In this document: positions 17,308 through 26,481 of the stretch, piece by piece
How the letters are laid out: every line of letters starts with the position of its first letter
How positions within the stretch are numbered: the stretch's first letter is position 1
Assembly (NCBI GenBank): GCA_964426675.1
Contig: CAYRRM010000003.1
Span: 96,806-160,805, forward strand
Direction: 5' to 3'
DNA length: 64,000 nucleotides
From: DYMC01 sp035406705
GTDB taxonomy: Bacteria; Verrucomicrobiota; Lentisphaeria; Victivallales; GWF2-50-93
Program-made: the position numbers and the translations under genes
Notes under the pieces: generated by a model
Databases searched by the model: none
What the model saw: the letters and a program-made list of their open reading frames with translations, nothing else
What the model was told of the DNA's origin: nothing

Positions 17308-17466
17308 GAATATTACTCCTACGTTTAAGTTTTACTTAAGTTAATTTAGCAGATTTGTTAAATATGTCAAATTTTCTTTTGAAATTAAAAAAAATCTTGA
17401 AAAATTTGTATTTACCAGTATTTTATTCGTTTTATTATTAAATTATTTCAAAAGTGAAGGTTTATA

Positions 17467-19809
17467 TTGAAAGGATATTTTCTTAAGGAAAATTTCTCCG
17501 GCTTTGACTTTCAAGTATTTTTGATTTTATTCTTTTCTATTCTTTTTGCCTCGTATTCATTATATTCAGAGGAAATTAGTAAGATTACTTTTGAGCAGAA
17601 AGGTTATGAATTTCCACAGGAATTTCTCTTTTTCAATATTCAATCAAAACCAGGAACTGAATTTGATCGTAAAATTCTTGATGATGATATAAAGCGCTTA
17701 TATTCAACCGGTAGGTTTGCCGACATTGCTGCAGAATCTTATGAAAAAGATGGAAAGATAGAGATTATCTTTAAAACTCTTTCAAAACCGAGAATAAAAA
17801 ATATAGAATTTATTGGGAATAAAAAATATTCTTCAGATAAGCTAAAAGATAAAATTACTATCCAACAAGATTCCATATTAAATGATAAGGAACTTTCAGA
17901 ATCATTATCGTCTCTACGTAAATTTTATGAAGAAAAAGGTTATTATTCTGCGGTGATTACCCAGAGTACAGAACCTCTTGAAGATAATTCAGTTATTGTT
18001 AAAATAAATATTCAGGAAAACTTGCGAAAAAAAGTCAATTCAGTATCGTTTAAGGGGAATACAATTTATTCATCATGGAAACTTAAAAATTCAATCGCTA
18101 CTTGTTACTCCCTATGGAGCTGGATTTTTAACACAGGGCTTTATTCAGAAGATGAAATAGAAAAAGATAAAATTCGTCTCAGGAGATTGTATTGGGAAAA
18201 GGGTTATCTTGATTTTACTGTAAAAAATGTTGAAGTTAAAGAAATCCCCGACGATCCTGAGTTAGTTGATGTTACTTTTGAGCTTGAAGAGGGAAAGCAA
18301 TATAAAGTATCAAAGATAAAAATATCTGGAAATACAAAGTTCACTGAAGAGGAGTTAAAAGCATTTTTGACTATCAAGGAAGGGGATATATTTAATATAA
18401 AAGCAGAAGAAGAATCCGTAAATGCCATAAAAACTAATTATTATCCGCTTGGTTATGATGATTTCATTTGTGAAGTTATAAGATTGCCAGATTATGAGAA
18501 AGCTACTGTTGAGCTTGATTTTCAAATTACAGAAGGAACAGCCTATACCGTAAGGAACATTAATATATCAGGAAATGTTAATACTAAAGACCATGTCATC
18601 CGTAGAGAGCTTGTAATACAACCTGGCAATCCTGTGAATCCTGACTTAATCGAAACAAGTAAAAATCGCTTGATGGGTATGAATTATTTTGAAAAGGTTG
18701 AAGCGGTTACTGTAAAAGTTCCTGATCCTTCAATGAAAGACGTAGATATTACTGTTGAAGAGAAAGATACTGCGAAATTCGCAATTGGAGGTGGTTTTTC
18801 TGATACGGATAGTTTGGTTGGAACATTAGAGTTAAGCCAGAGTAATTTTGATCTTTTTGATCCAGGAAATTGGTTTACAGGTGGTGGACAGAGGCTCCGT
18901 CTTGCCGGTCAATATGGGATTGAAAGAAGTGATTTTTCTATTGATTTTACAGAGCCGTGGCTTTTTGGTATACCATTAAGTCTTAATCTTTCAGGATTCT
19001 ATCATGATAGAGAATATGATGATTGGAATCAGAGAAGTTTTGGTGGTGATTTTTCGCTTACAAAAAGAATTTTTGATGATTTTACCAGTATTGGACTCGG
19101 ATATACTATTGCTGGTATAAAGATTTATGATATGGATAATGATCTTTCTGAGATTTTTCAGAAGGAAAAGGGAACCGATACGATAAGTAAGTTCAGTTTA
19201 AATATCTCGCGTGATACGAGAGATAGTTTATTTGATCCTAAAAATGGATATCTTTTATCAGCGATGACAGAGCTAAACTCTAAAATATTTGGTGCAAGTG
19301 TAAACAGTTATCGCCTTGAATTACAGGGAAGTAATTACATCTCATTCATCGAAAATATGTTTACTCTTCATACAGGACTTAAAATAGGACAGGTTGATAG
19401 GTTTGGCAGTGGGGGAAAATTAGCTCCGATATATGAAAGATACTTCCTGGGAGGTGGTGATACTGTAAGAGGTTTTCCTTATCGGGAAATTTCTCCAATA
19501 GACCACAATAAAGATCCTTATGGAGGCGAATCAATGATAGTTGGAAATGTTGAACTTACCCATCCTATCTATGACTTTATTCGTGGTGCGATTTTCGTTG
19601 ATGCAGGTGGGGTATGGAAAAGGGCATGGGATATGAAATTGGATGAAATTAATGTTGGTGCAGGTTATGGTTTAAGAATAAAATTACCATATTTCAATGC
19701 ACCTGTAAAATTGGATCTAGCATATCCTATTGTCAAGAGTTCAAAGTTAAAAAATATTGACAGAAAACTACGGTTTCACTTTAATCTTGGTCTTACGTGG
19801 AGTCCTTAA
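17467..19809 (+). CDS. bamA: outer membrane protein assembly factor BamA
   Basis: 780 residues, typical for BamA. It starts at a TTG with GAAGG 6 nt upstream; the N-terminus then has a signal-like hydrophobic stretch (residues 15-36). Five POTRA domains cover about residues 40-425, each with the V/I-x-x-I-x-I-x-G-N pattern (for example I-E-F-I-G-N-K-K near 116 and I-N-I-S-G-N-V near 367). A 16-strand barrel follows, with the lid-lock motif V-R-G-F near 667 (G-D-T-V-R-G-F-P-Y) and a C-terminal Trp. It folds and inserts beta-barrel proteins in the outer membrane. Convergent with pfp. Confidence 0.92.
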   Translation: MKGYFLKENFSGFDFQVFLILFFSILFASYSLYSEEISKITFEQKGYEFPQEFLFFNIQSKPGTEFDRKILDDDIKRLYSTGRFADIAAESYEKDGKIEIIFKTLSKPRIKNIEFIGNKKYSSDKLKDKITIQQDSILNDKELSESLSSLRKFYEEKGYYSAVITQSTEPLEDNSVIVKINIQENLRKKVNSVSFKGNTIYSSWKLKNSIATCYSLWSWIFNTGLYSEDEIEKDKIRLRRLYWEKGYLDFTVKNVEVKEIPDDPELVDVTFELEEGKQYKVSKIKISGNTKFTEEELKAFLTIKEGDIFNIKAEEESVNAIKTNYYPLGYDDFICEVIRLPDYEKATVELDFQITEGTAYTVRNINISGNVNTKDHVIRRELVIQPGNPVNPDLIETSKNRLMGMNYFEKVEAVTVKVPDPSMKDVDITVEEKDTAKFAIGGGFSDTDSLVGTLELSQSNFDLFDPGNWFTGGGQRLRLAGQYGIERSDFSIDFTEPWLFGIPLSLNLSGFYHDREYDDWNQRSFGGDFSLTKRIFDDFTSIGLGYTIAGIKIYDMDNDLSEIFQKEKGTDTISKFSLNISRDTRDSLFDPKNGYLLSAMTELNSKIFGASVNSYRLELQGSNYISFIENMFTLHTGLKIGQVDRFGSGGKLAPIYERYFLGGGDTVRGFPYREISPIDHNKDPYGGESMIVGNVELTHPIYDFIRGAIFVDAGGVWKRAWDMKLDEINVGAGYGLRIKLPYFNAPVKLDLAYPIVKSSKLKNIDRKLRFHFNLGLTWSP
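18771..18783. repeat. 13-bp palindrome TGCGAAATTCGCA
   Basis: Exact copy, spacer AAT; encodes A-K-F-A at the POTRA5-barrel junction of bamA. Confidence 0.8.
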
Positions 19810-19814
19810 ATTTA

Positions 19815-19919
19815 TCCTAAAAAAACAAGAAGTTCGTATCTGCTTTGTTAGCTTCCACTAGTAGTTGCTACAGCTCGTCTCGCTGCCGTGTTATCTACGG
19901 CAAATGCGCCCAACTGCTT
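19815..19919 (-). repeat. dispersed intergenic repeat, copy A
   Basis: Shares with copy B (42994-43107) a TCCTAAAAAAACAA block at one end, CGTCTCGC in the middle and TATCTACGGCAAATGCG-N-CCAACTGCTT at the other end. The interior differs. It fills the space between the convergent bamA and pfp stops and is in the same orientation relative to the preceding minus gene as copy B. Read on the minus strand it ends in a run of seven Ts, so it may serve as a terminator for pfp. It also translates as K-Q-L-G-A-F-A-V-D in the pfp frame after two stops. Confidence 0.6.
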
Positions 19920-19928
19920 TTTTTAAGT

Positions 19929-21587
19929 TTATTTTTTACTTTCTAAAATGAGAGTTTTTGTTCTTAGTTCAGAAACTGTTTCAGGTCCAAAATATTGTAT
20001 TGGACCTGGATATAGATAGAAATTATCAACGGCCCATTTTTCACGATTTTTTGCGAATTCCGCAAAAGGTTTTCCTTTTAAATCTACAAGAGCTTTCTTT
20101 ATTACTGGTTTATCTTCTCCATGCCTTCTCTCGATGTTCATCATTGTTGTTAATGGTATTCCTCCGCAAATCCATTCTGATGCGGTTTTTGCGAGATTTC
20201 CGACATAAGCCATATATCCAGTGCGATTATTTGCAATAAGAGCTGCGGCAGTGAAGCCAAGACTATAACAGTAATCTGCATCAAAATTTGATGGCGCTGC
20301 GCATCTTCCTTCATATCCGAGGAAATGAGTTTGCACTGAAAATTTTCCTACATATTCGCCTGTTTTTCTTAATTTTGAAAGTTTTTTCTGAATTATCTCA
20401 ATAAGCAATTTTTCTGTTTCTATCAGGGACACCTGGACATTTCCATGGGGATCTCTGTCTTTTATGAGTTGAAGCTGAATCTGAGAGGGGAGAGATTCGT
20501 ATAGTTTAGAACTTTCTGTTGTTAGTTTGCTTTTTACAAATTTTAATTTTTGTTCATCATCATTTAAGAAGGACAAGCCTGCTGTTTCTCTTGCCATCAG
20601 GTCGTTCAATTCTCTGATAAGGGCTTTCATTTCAGGGATAAATTCTATGAGCCCTTCCGGGATAAGAGCAATACCATAATTCATTTTTTTCTCTGCTCTT
20701 TTTACTATTACAGAAACTATTTCTTCGGCAATCTGATCTAAAGTCTTCTTTTTTTCAGCCACTTCTTCTGATATTATTGCTATATTAGGATGTGTTTGCA
20801 ATGCGCATTCAAGTGTTATATGCGAGGCTGAACGTCCCATAAGCCTTATAAAATGCCAATATTTTTTAGCTGAATTTGCATCTCTTACAATATTTCCAAT
20901 TAATTCGCTATAAACTTTTGACGCAGTATCAAAGCCAAAAGATGTTTCTATGTACTCATTTTTAAGGTCGCCATCTATTGTTTTTGGGCATCCTATTACT
21001 CTAATTTGCACTTGATGAGCAAGGAAATATTCTGCTAACAAACAAGCATTTGTGTTTGAGTCATCACCTCCTATTATGACAATTGCATGAATGCCAAGTT
21101 TTTCGCAACTTTCTTTTGCTTTTTGGAATTGTTCTTCTGTTTCAATCTTTGTCCTGCCTGAACCGATAATATCAAAGCCTCCTGTATTTCGATATTGATC
21201 TATAATATCTTTAGTAAGTTCTTTATATTTACAATCGACAAGGCCACTTGGTCCCCCGAGAAAGCCAAAAAGCTTTGAATCCGGATTTGCGCTTTTTATA
21301 CCATCAAAAATTCCAGCTATAACGTTATGCCCTCCTGGGGCCTGTCCCCCTGATAGTACTACTCCTACTTTAAGAGCAGGTTCTATATTGCATGGTTCGC
21401 CCATTGCTGAAAATGAAACTACTGGATGTTCAAAGAGATTTGGAAAGAGTCCCTTTATTTTTTCAGAATCTTCAGTTCCTTTTATTTTTTTATGTTTTGC
21501 CTTTACAATGGCTCCATTTAAGAGAGCTTTTGGTAATTTTGCCTTATAATTTAAACGTTCTTTTTGCAGAGAAGAGATTTCAGACAT
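19929..21587 (-). CDS. pfp: diphosphate--fructose-6-phosphate 1-phosphotransferase (long PPi-PFK)
   Basis: 552 residues, matching the long plant/spirochaete-type PPi-phosphofructokinases. It interconverts fructose 6-phosphate and fructose 1,6-bisphosphate with PPi/Pi. Motifs: V-L-S-G-G-Q-A-P-G-G at 77-86, G-G-D-D-S-N-T at 173-179 (the second Asp in G-G-D-D marks PPi use in place of ATP), P-K-T-I-D-G-D-L-K at 201-209 with the catalytic Asp, and M-G-R-S-A-S-H near 250. Reversibility gives energy-saving glycolysis typical of anaerobes. The start has a G-rich site (GGGGG) 6 nt upstream. Regulation not visible. Confidence 0.92.
   Translation of the reverse strand: MSEISSLQKERLNYKAKLPKALLNGAIVKAKHKKIKGTEDSEKIKGLFPNLFEHPVVSFSAMGEPCNIEPALKVGVVLSGGQAPGGHNVIAGIFDGIKSANPDSKLFGFLGGPSGLVDCKYKELTKDIIDQYRNTGGFDIIGSGRTKIETEEQFQKAKESCEKLGIHAIVIIGGDDSNTNACLLAEYFLAHQVQIRVIGCPKTIDGDLKNEYIETSFGFDTASKVYSELIGNIVRDANSAKKYWHFIRLMGRSASHITLECALQTHPNIAIISEEVAEKKKTLDQIAEEIVSVIVKRAEKKMNYGIALIPEGLIEFIPEMKALIRELNDLMARETAGLSFLNDDEQKLKFVKSKLTTESSKLYESLPSQIQLQLIKDRDPHGNVQVSLIETEKLLIEIIQKKLSKLRKTGEYVGKFSVQTHFLGYEGRCAAPSNFDADYCYSLGFTAAALIANNRTGYMAYVGNLAKTASEWICGGIPLTTMMNIERRHGEDKPVIKKALVDLKGKPFAEFAKNREKWAVDNFYLYPGPIQYFGPETVSELRTKTLILESKK
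20052..20064. repeat. variant palindrome TGCGAATTCCGCA (one mismatch)
   Basis: One mismatch (second arm CCGCA); in pfp, encoding A-E-F-A. Confidence 0.55.
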
Positions 21588-21707
21588 AATATGCCCCCAT
21601 TTATTTTTAATTTGCGTTTCAAACCTGAAAATAAATTTGTCTTAATATTACTCTGTCTATTCTTTTTTTCAAGAAAAACAGAGAATTTATGTTAAAATAT
21701 AACTTCT

Positions 21708-23291
21708 TCATTTAGCATATTCTACTGAACGCGTTTCTCTTATTACGGTTACTTTTATTTGTCCGGGATAATTCATTTCGCTTTCTATTTTTTTACATAT
21801 ATCTCTTGCCAGAACCATTGCTTCATTATCATTAATTTTTTCAGGATTTACTATCACGCGGGCTTCCCTTCCTGCTTGAACAGCATAACATGATTCCACT
21901 CCATTAAAACTTGAGGCAATTTCTTCAAGTTTTTCCAATCTTTTCAAGTAGAATTCGGCCGTTTCACTACGAGCTCCTGGCCTTGAAGCACTCATTGCAT
22001 CTGCGATACAGGCGAGAACAGCGTAAATGGTATTTTTTTCGACTTCTTCATGATGTGACGCAATTGCATTTATTACTTCCGGATCTTCATTGTATTTTTT
22101 GAGAAGCTCGGCTCCTAACATTGCATGAGTTCCTTCCATCTCACTGTCGAGGGCTTTACCTATATCATGTAGAAGCCCTATTTTTTTTGCTTTTAAAGAG
22201 TCCAGTTTTAATTCAGAAGCTATAACTCCCATAAAATGAGCTGCTTCAATGGAGTGCCTTAGAACATTTTGAGTAAAACTATACCGATATTTCAAGCGGC
22301 CAAGTAGTTTTACGACAGGTTCTGGAATATTTGTAACTCCAACTTCGAGTATGGCTTCCTCTCCAGCTTCTATTATTTCTCCTTCTACTTCTTTGTCTAT
22401 TTTCCTGTATAACTCTTCTATTCTGGTAGGATGAATCCTGCCGTCTGAAATGAGTTTTTCCAATAAAAGGCGCGCTTTTTCCCTGCGCACTGGCTCAAAG
22501 CATGAAAGTACAACTGCTTCCGGAGTATCATCAACCAACAAAGTAACCCCTGTTACAGATTCTATTACGCGTATATTTCGTCCGTCTCTTCCGATAATTC
22601 TACCTTTCATTTCGTCACTTGGCAGATGAACTGTTGAAGTAGTATGTTCGTAGGCGCATTCACCAGCATATCTTTGCATTGCATATACAAGTATTTTTTG
22701 AGCTTCTTTATCAGATTTATTTTTTGCTTCTTCAACTTCACTTCTTATAAGATGGCCCATTTCATTTCTAACCTCGCCTTTTACTTTTTCCAGAAGAAGT
22801 TCCTTTGCTGCTTCTTTGCTGAGTTCGGCTATTTTTTCGAGTTCTTTGATTTGTGCTGTTATTTGTTGTTTAAGTTCGTTTTCTTTTTGGATAAGTTTTT
22901 CTTTTATGTTATTTATTTCTTTTTCTTCTTTTTCGATAGAAGCGGCTCTGGCATCGAGAATATCAGCTCTTTTTTCAAGATGCTCTTCTCGAGCTGCTAT
23001 TCTTTTTTCAAGTGTAATTATTTCCTGTTTTTTTTCTTTTGTTTCTTTTTCAAATTCATCTTTCAATTTAAGGAATTCACTTTTGGCAGCCACTTTAGCT
23101 TCTCTTATAATATGCTCCGCTTCTTTTTTTGCCTCTTCTTTAAGATTATCAGCATATTTTTTTGCATTTGCCCCAAAGAATTTTGTTATCCACCAATGAA
23201 ATAATATTCCCACTCCTATTCCAACTACACATGTAATTATTGACTTAATATTAACTGATGCCGAACTTATTTGTTGAAGAATTTCATTCAT
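21708..23291 (-). CDS. rny: ribonuclease Y
   Basis: 527 residues in the standard RNase Y order: one N-terminal membrane helix (about 15-35), a long charged coiled coil (about 40-200), a KH RNA-binding domain with I-G-R-D-G-R-N-I near 234, and an HD phosphohydrolase domain with H-S-I-E-A near 345 and the catalytic L-L-H-D-I-G-K-A near 370. It starts mRNA decay by endonucleolytic cuts, anchored at the inner membrane. The genome also carries an RNase G/E relative (62091), so two decay systems coexist. Its start overlaps the end of the cyclo-ligase gene by 8 nt. Confidence 0.96.
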   Translation of the reverse strand: MNEILQQISSASVNIKSIITCVVGIGVGILFHWWITKFFGANAKKYADNLKEEAKKEAEHIIREAKVAAKSEFLKLKDEFEKETKEKKQEIITLEKRIAAREEHLEKRADILDARAASIEKEEKEINNIKEKLIQKENELKQQITAQIKELEKIAELSKEAAKELLLEKVKGEVRNEMGHLIRSEVEEAKNKSDKEAQKILVYAMQRYAGECAYEHTTSTVHLPSDEMKGRIIGRDGRNIRVIESVTGVTLLVDDTPEAVVLSCFEPVRREKARLLLEKLISDGRIHPTRIEELYRKIDKEVEGEIIEAGEEAILEVGVTNIPEPVVKLLGRLKYRYSFTQNVLRHSIEAAHFMGVIASELKLDSLKAKKIGLLHDIGKALDSEMEGTHAMLGAELLKKYNEDPEVINAIASHHEEVEKNTIYAVLACIADAMSASRPGARSETAEFYLKRLEKLEEIASSFNGVESCYAVQAGREARVIVNPEKINDNEAMVLARDICKKIESEMNYPGQIKVTVIRETRSVEYAK

Positions 23292-23874
23292 AAATTATCT
23301 CCTTTAATTTGCATTTATAAATTTTTTTTTCTGTTATTAAATAATCCATATTTATATCATGTCCTTCTGCAGGCACATCTTTTAGAATTTGAAATTCATA
23401 AGCTATACCAATTTTAGGAGCTGATGAAAGGGCTAAAAGTCTATCATAATGACCTGTTCCATAGCCAATACGTTTTCCGGAAATAGAAAATACTACACCC
23501 GGAACAAGCCATAATAAGAATTTGTCATTATAATCGCTAAGGAGTTCCCCTCCTAACGGTTCTGGAATTCCAAAACGCCCTGATAGTACTTCACCGAAAT
23601 TTCTCACAGAAAGCATTTGATAGCTCTTACTTTCTTCAGACCATTTAGGTAAGTATACCTTTCCTCCAGAATTAATGAAACTATCTAAAAATGGTATAAT
23701 ATCAGGCTCACCATAGGAAGAGTAAAAGGCACATACTCGTGGGATTTTTCCGCATATCATTTTTTTCAGGCAATTACATATTTTAACGGATGCTTTTTTT
23801 GCGAAATTCGCAGAAATGCTTTTCCTTTTATTCTTTATTTCAGTTCTAAGTTTCTCTTTTTCTAAACATTTCAT
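23284..23874 (-). CDS. 5-formyltetrahydrofolate cyclo-ligase
   Basis: 196 residues. Converts 5-formyl-THF to 5,10-methenyl-THF with ATP, returning stored folate to the one-carbon pool. The C-terminal signature G-K-R-I-G-Y-G-T-G-H-Y-D-R is near residue 138, with the ATP-binding G-x-G-x-G-x-Y-D core; the N-terminal K-N-K-R-K-S-I helix is also typical. It sits between rarA (4-nt ATGA overlap) and rny (8-nt overlap), so the three are one transcript. A distant 'fau' role linked to 6S RNA is known in some proteobacteria, but no ssrS is seen here. Confidence 0.9.
   Translation of the reverse strand: MKCLEKEKLRTEIKNKRKSISANFAKKASVKICNCLKKMICGKIPRVCAFYSSYGEPDIIPFLDSFINSGGKVYLPKWSEESKSYQMLSVRNFGEVLSGRFGIPEPLGGELLSDYNDKFLLWLVPGVVFSISGKRIGYGTGHYDRLLALSSAPKIGIAYEFQILKDVPAEGHDINMDYLITEKKIYKCKLKEIIYE
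23800..23812. repeat. 13-bp palindrome TGCGAAATTCGCA
   Basis: Exact copy, spacer AAT; encodes A-N-F-A near the cyclo-ligase N-terminus. Confidence 0.8.
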
Positions 23875-25196
23875 TTGTTTTCATTCCTCAATTTTGACAA
23901 TCTATCCTTGATTTTTATTTCAAATCCGCTATCCTTTGGTTTATAATAAATCTTTTTCAGAGGCATATAGTCTTGTTCTACAAATGCTCCGTTAAAATCA
24001 TGAGGATATTTGTATCCCTTTCCATGTCCTAATTTCTCGGCTCCTTTATAATGAGAATCTCTGAGATGCAATGGGACAGATTGTATACGATTTTCTTTTA
24101 TATGATTCATTGCTTCATCAATTGCTATATATGAAGCATTGCTTTTGGGTGCCGACGCACAATATGTTACTGCCTGAGCGAGTATAATTCTTGCTTCAGG
24201 CATTCCTATCATTTCCACTGCTTTCATCGCAGCAACAGCTATTTCAAGAGCTTTCGGATCAGCATTGCCTATATCTTCAGATGCGAAAATAACAATGCGT
24301 CGTGCAATAAACATTATATCTTCACCAGCATGTAGCATTTTTGCTAACCAGTATATTGCTGAGTCTGGATCAGAGCCCCTCATGCTTTTTATAAAGGCAC
24401 TTATTGTATCGTAATGGCCATCGTCGCCATAATCAAGAGCTTTTTCTTGCAATGATGATACAGCATCATCTTTACTGATAAAAATATCTGTTGAATTTTT
24501 TGAAGATGTTAGAACTGCAATTTCCAGAGCATTTAAGGCACGTCGCGCATCCCCCTCGCAATTTTCAGCCAAAAAATTAAGAGCATCCTCGCTAATTTTT
24601 ATACTTTTTCCTGGGAAGGCTCTATCATCTGATATTACATGTAAAATAATTTTTGATATATTTTCTTTATCAAGAGCTTCTAATTTAAACACTAAAGAGC
24701 GTGATAACAAAGGGCTTACTATGAAGAAAAAAGGATTCTGAGTAGTTGCGCCTATAAAACGAATCGTTCCTTTTTCTATATCAGGTAAGAGAACATCTTG
24801 CTGAGCACGATTAAATCTATGTATTTCATCAATAAATATTATTGTTTTTTTTCCTGAATTGCGCAGACGATTTGACGCAGTAAATATCTCTTTGCGAAGG
24901 TCAGAAACTGTGGAAAGTACTCCAGAAAGGCGTACAAATGCAGAACCTGTAATAGTAGCTATCAATTCTGCAAGTGTAGTTTTCCCGCATCCCGGAGGAC
25001 CATAAAGTATAATTGAATGGAAAGAATCTGAATCTATGGCCTTGCGCAATAATTTCCCTTCAGCAAGTAAGTGTTCCTGCCCAAAATATTCGGAAAAATT
25101 ACGTGGGCGTACTCTCGCTGCTAATGGTAAAACTTCTCTGGTTTCTTCTTTAGAAGTATAATTATTGTCAAAATTTTCAAAAAGACTTTGTTCCAT
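23871..25196 (-). CDS. rarA: replication-associated recombination protein A (RarA/MgsA AAA+ ATPase)
   Basis: 441 residues from the ATG at 25196; a TTG at 25214 would add six residues. R-V-R-P-R-N-F-S-E-Y-F-G-Q-E-H near the N-terminus is a family hallmark. Walker A G-P-P-G-C-G-K-T-T near 68, Walker B F-I-D-E-I-H-R-F near 121, sensor 1 G-A-T-T-Q-N-P near 148 and the G-D-A-R-R-A-L-N sensor 2 near 216 are all seen, with the helical tetramerisation domain after. RarA is related to clamp loaders and acts at stalled forks. No ruvC/ruvA neighbour. It heads the rarA-cyclo-ligase-rny group. Confidence 0.94.
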   Translation of the reverse strand: MEQSLFENFDNNYTSKEETREVLPLAARVRPRNFSEYFGQEHLLAEGKLLRKAIDSDSFHSIILYGPPGCGKTTLAELIATITGSAFVRLSGVLSTVSDLRKEIFTASNRLRNSGKKTIIFIDEIHRFNRAQQDVLLPDIEKGTIRFIGATTQNPFFFIVSPLLSRSLVFKLEALDKENISKIILHVISDDRAFPGKSIKISEDALNFLAENCEGDARRALNALEIAVLTSSKNSTDIFISKDDAVSSLQEKALDYGDDGHYDTISAFIKSMRGSDPDSAIYWLAKMLHAGEDIMFIARRIVIFASEDIGNADPKALEIAVAAMKAVEMIGMPEARIILAQAVTYCASAPKSNASYIAIDEAMNHIKENRIQSVPLHLRDSHYKGAEKLGHGKGYKYPHDFNGAFVEQDYMPLKKIYYKPKDSGFEIKIKDRLSKLRNENK

Positions 25197-25520
25197 TGCT
25201 TTGTAAAGTAGCAAATGGAACTGAAAATATCAGTCTCGCAAAATCAACAGAGGTTTTAAAGAAAATTTTACGATAAAAAAATAACTTAGATTCAAACGTA
25301 AAACCGAAAAATGTGGGTTTTCGGCGCAAAAGTGCAAAGTTTTATCCAAAACACCAGCGCAACTAAAACCGGAAATACATGCACAAATAAAACTAAAAAT
25401 AATCTGTAAGACTGATAAAATACAGTTCATTTGCAATGTTTTTTTTATTTTTTTAATATTTCAATTTATATTTAAATAACTATATTAAAGTAGTATAAAT
25501 TAAAAAAAAAGCAAATATAA
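25197..25520. other. intergenic region between divergent rarA and rfbC
   Basis: 324 bp without a convincing gene. A short minus-strand frame (25230-25436, 68 codons) has no binding site, no recognisable motif and unusual Cys/Phe-rich content. A hairpin with arms CCGAAAA/TTTTCGG lies at 25304-25324. The last 80 bp are very AT-rich and must hold the rfbC promoter. No tRNA or riboswitch pattern was seen. Confidence 0.6.
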
Positions 25521-26066
25521 ATGAAGGTAATAAAAACCAATCTAAGCGGAGTTTTAGTGATTGAACCGGATATTTTCACAGATCAAAGAGGAATATTTTG
25601 TGAATCATTTTCCATAAAAAAGTATGAGGATATCGGGATCACCTGTAAATTTGTTCAGGATAATGTGTCTGTATCAAAGAGAAATGTTATAAGAGGACTT
25701 CACTACCAATCTCCGCCTTACGCTCAAGCAAAACTGGTAAGTGTTCTTAAGGGAAAAATTCTCGATGTTGCTGTAGATATCAAAAGGGATTCTCCAACTT
25801 TTGGAAAGTACTTCAGTATAATTTTGGAATCTCCATTAAGAAATCAACTCTTCATTCCGGAAGGTTATGCACATGGCTTTAGTGTTTTGTCGGAAGAAGC
25901 GATTGTTTATTATAAGTGTAGCAATTTTTATTCTCCTTCTCATGAACGTGGCATCATCTGGAATGATCCTATAATTTCAATTGATTGGAAAGTTAAATCT
26001 CCTATAATAAGTGATAAGGATTCTTGTTTCCCTGAATTATCCAGGCAAGAGGATTTGTTTTTATGA
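25521..26066 (+). CDS. rfbC: dTDP-4-dehydrorhamnose 3,5-epimerase
   Basis: 181 residues, the normal RmlC cupin size. Converts dTDP-4-keto-6-deoxyglucose to dTDP-4-keto-L-rhamnose for surface polysaccharide. Family marks: F-x-D-x-R-G near residue 20, F-V-Q-D-N-V-S-V-S near 45, the active-site base in R-G-L-H-Y-Q near 63, the partner Asp in D-V-A-V-D-I near 83 and P-E-G-Y-A-H-G-F near 113 with the Tyr-x-Cys stretch after. rfbA, rfbB and rfbD are not in the window, so it is an isolated copy. Another epimerase specificity within the family is possible. The next gene overlaps its end by 4 nt (ATGA). Confidence 0.88.
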   Translation: MKVIKTNLSGVLVIEPDIFTDQRGIFCESFSIKKYEDIGITCKFVQDNVSVSKRNVIRGLHYQSPPYAQAKLVSVLKGKILDVAVDIKRDSPTFGKYFSIILESPLRNQLFIPEGYAHGFSVLSEEAIVYYKCSNFYSPSHERGIIWNDPIISIDWKVKSPIISDKDSCFPELSRQEDLFL

Positions 26067-26428
26067 AAGCTGGTGACGAAATTCAGTGCCCGCATTGCGG
26101 AAAAAGCTCATTTCTTAAGAAAACTGTTATAATTGATGGCTGGACTAAAAAAGGTGAAGTTCTTTCTTGTGCAGTGTGCTCTGCGAAAATCGCAGATTTA
26201 AAATCAGAAAACGCTGCGGAAGATAAAAAGAACTTTGACAAATTAGCCTCTTTCCTGAATGAAAATGAAAAGTTACCAAAGATTGAAATAAAGTCCGATG
26301 AAAATGAAAAACGCTTTTGTAAGGATTGCTCACATTTTATAAAACATCCTTTTAATGATAAATGTGGACTTCATAATAAATTTGTAAACCCTATGGATGA
26401 TTGCAAAGAGTTTAAAAGAAAAAATTGA
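26063..26428 (+). CDS. small protein with two cysteine-rich (zinc-ribbon-like) modules
   Basis: 121 residues, not recognised. An N-terminal ribbon C-P-H-C-G (residues 8-12) pairs with C-A-V-C (33-36). A second group near the C-terminus, C-K-D-C-S-H-F near 89, C-G-L-H near 104 and D-D-C-K-E near 114, may bind another metal. A charged linker of about 45 residues joins them. No signal or membrane segment. The ATGA overlap with rfbC implies translation as a pair, but a link to rhamnose synthesis is not evident. It contains an exact 13-bp palindrome encoding A-K-I-A. Confidence 0.7.
   Translation: MKAGDEIQCPHCGKSSFLKKTVIIDGWTKKGEVLSCAVCSAKIADLKSENAAEDKKNFDKLASFLNENEKLPKIEIKSDENEKRFCKDCSHFIKHPFNDKCGLHNKFVNPMDDCKEFKRKN
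26182..26194. repeat. 13-bp palindrome TGCGAAAATCGCA
   Basis: Exact copy, spacer AAA, in the cysteine-rich protein gene. Confidence 0.8.
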
Positions 26429-26481
26429 TTCTTCAATTTAAAATTTTACTTTAACTAAGAGATAAAAAGGTCCGGGGACAT

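Noticed and set aside
19815..19919. Integron attC site in repeat copy A
   Set aside because: GCCCAAC and GTTAGCT occur, but in the wrong order and with a mismatched core; copy B lacks the core.
25230..25436. Minus-strand frame of 68 codons upstream of rfbC
   Set aside because: No binding site, no motif, and a composition expected of AT-rich non-coding DNA.
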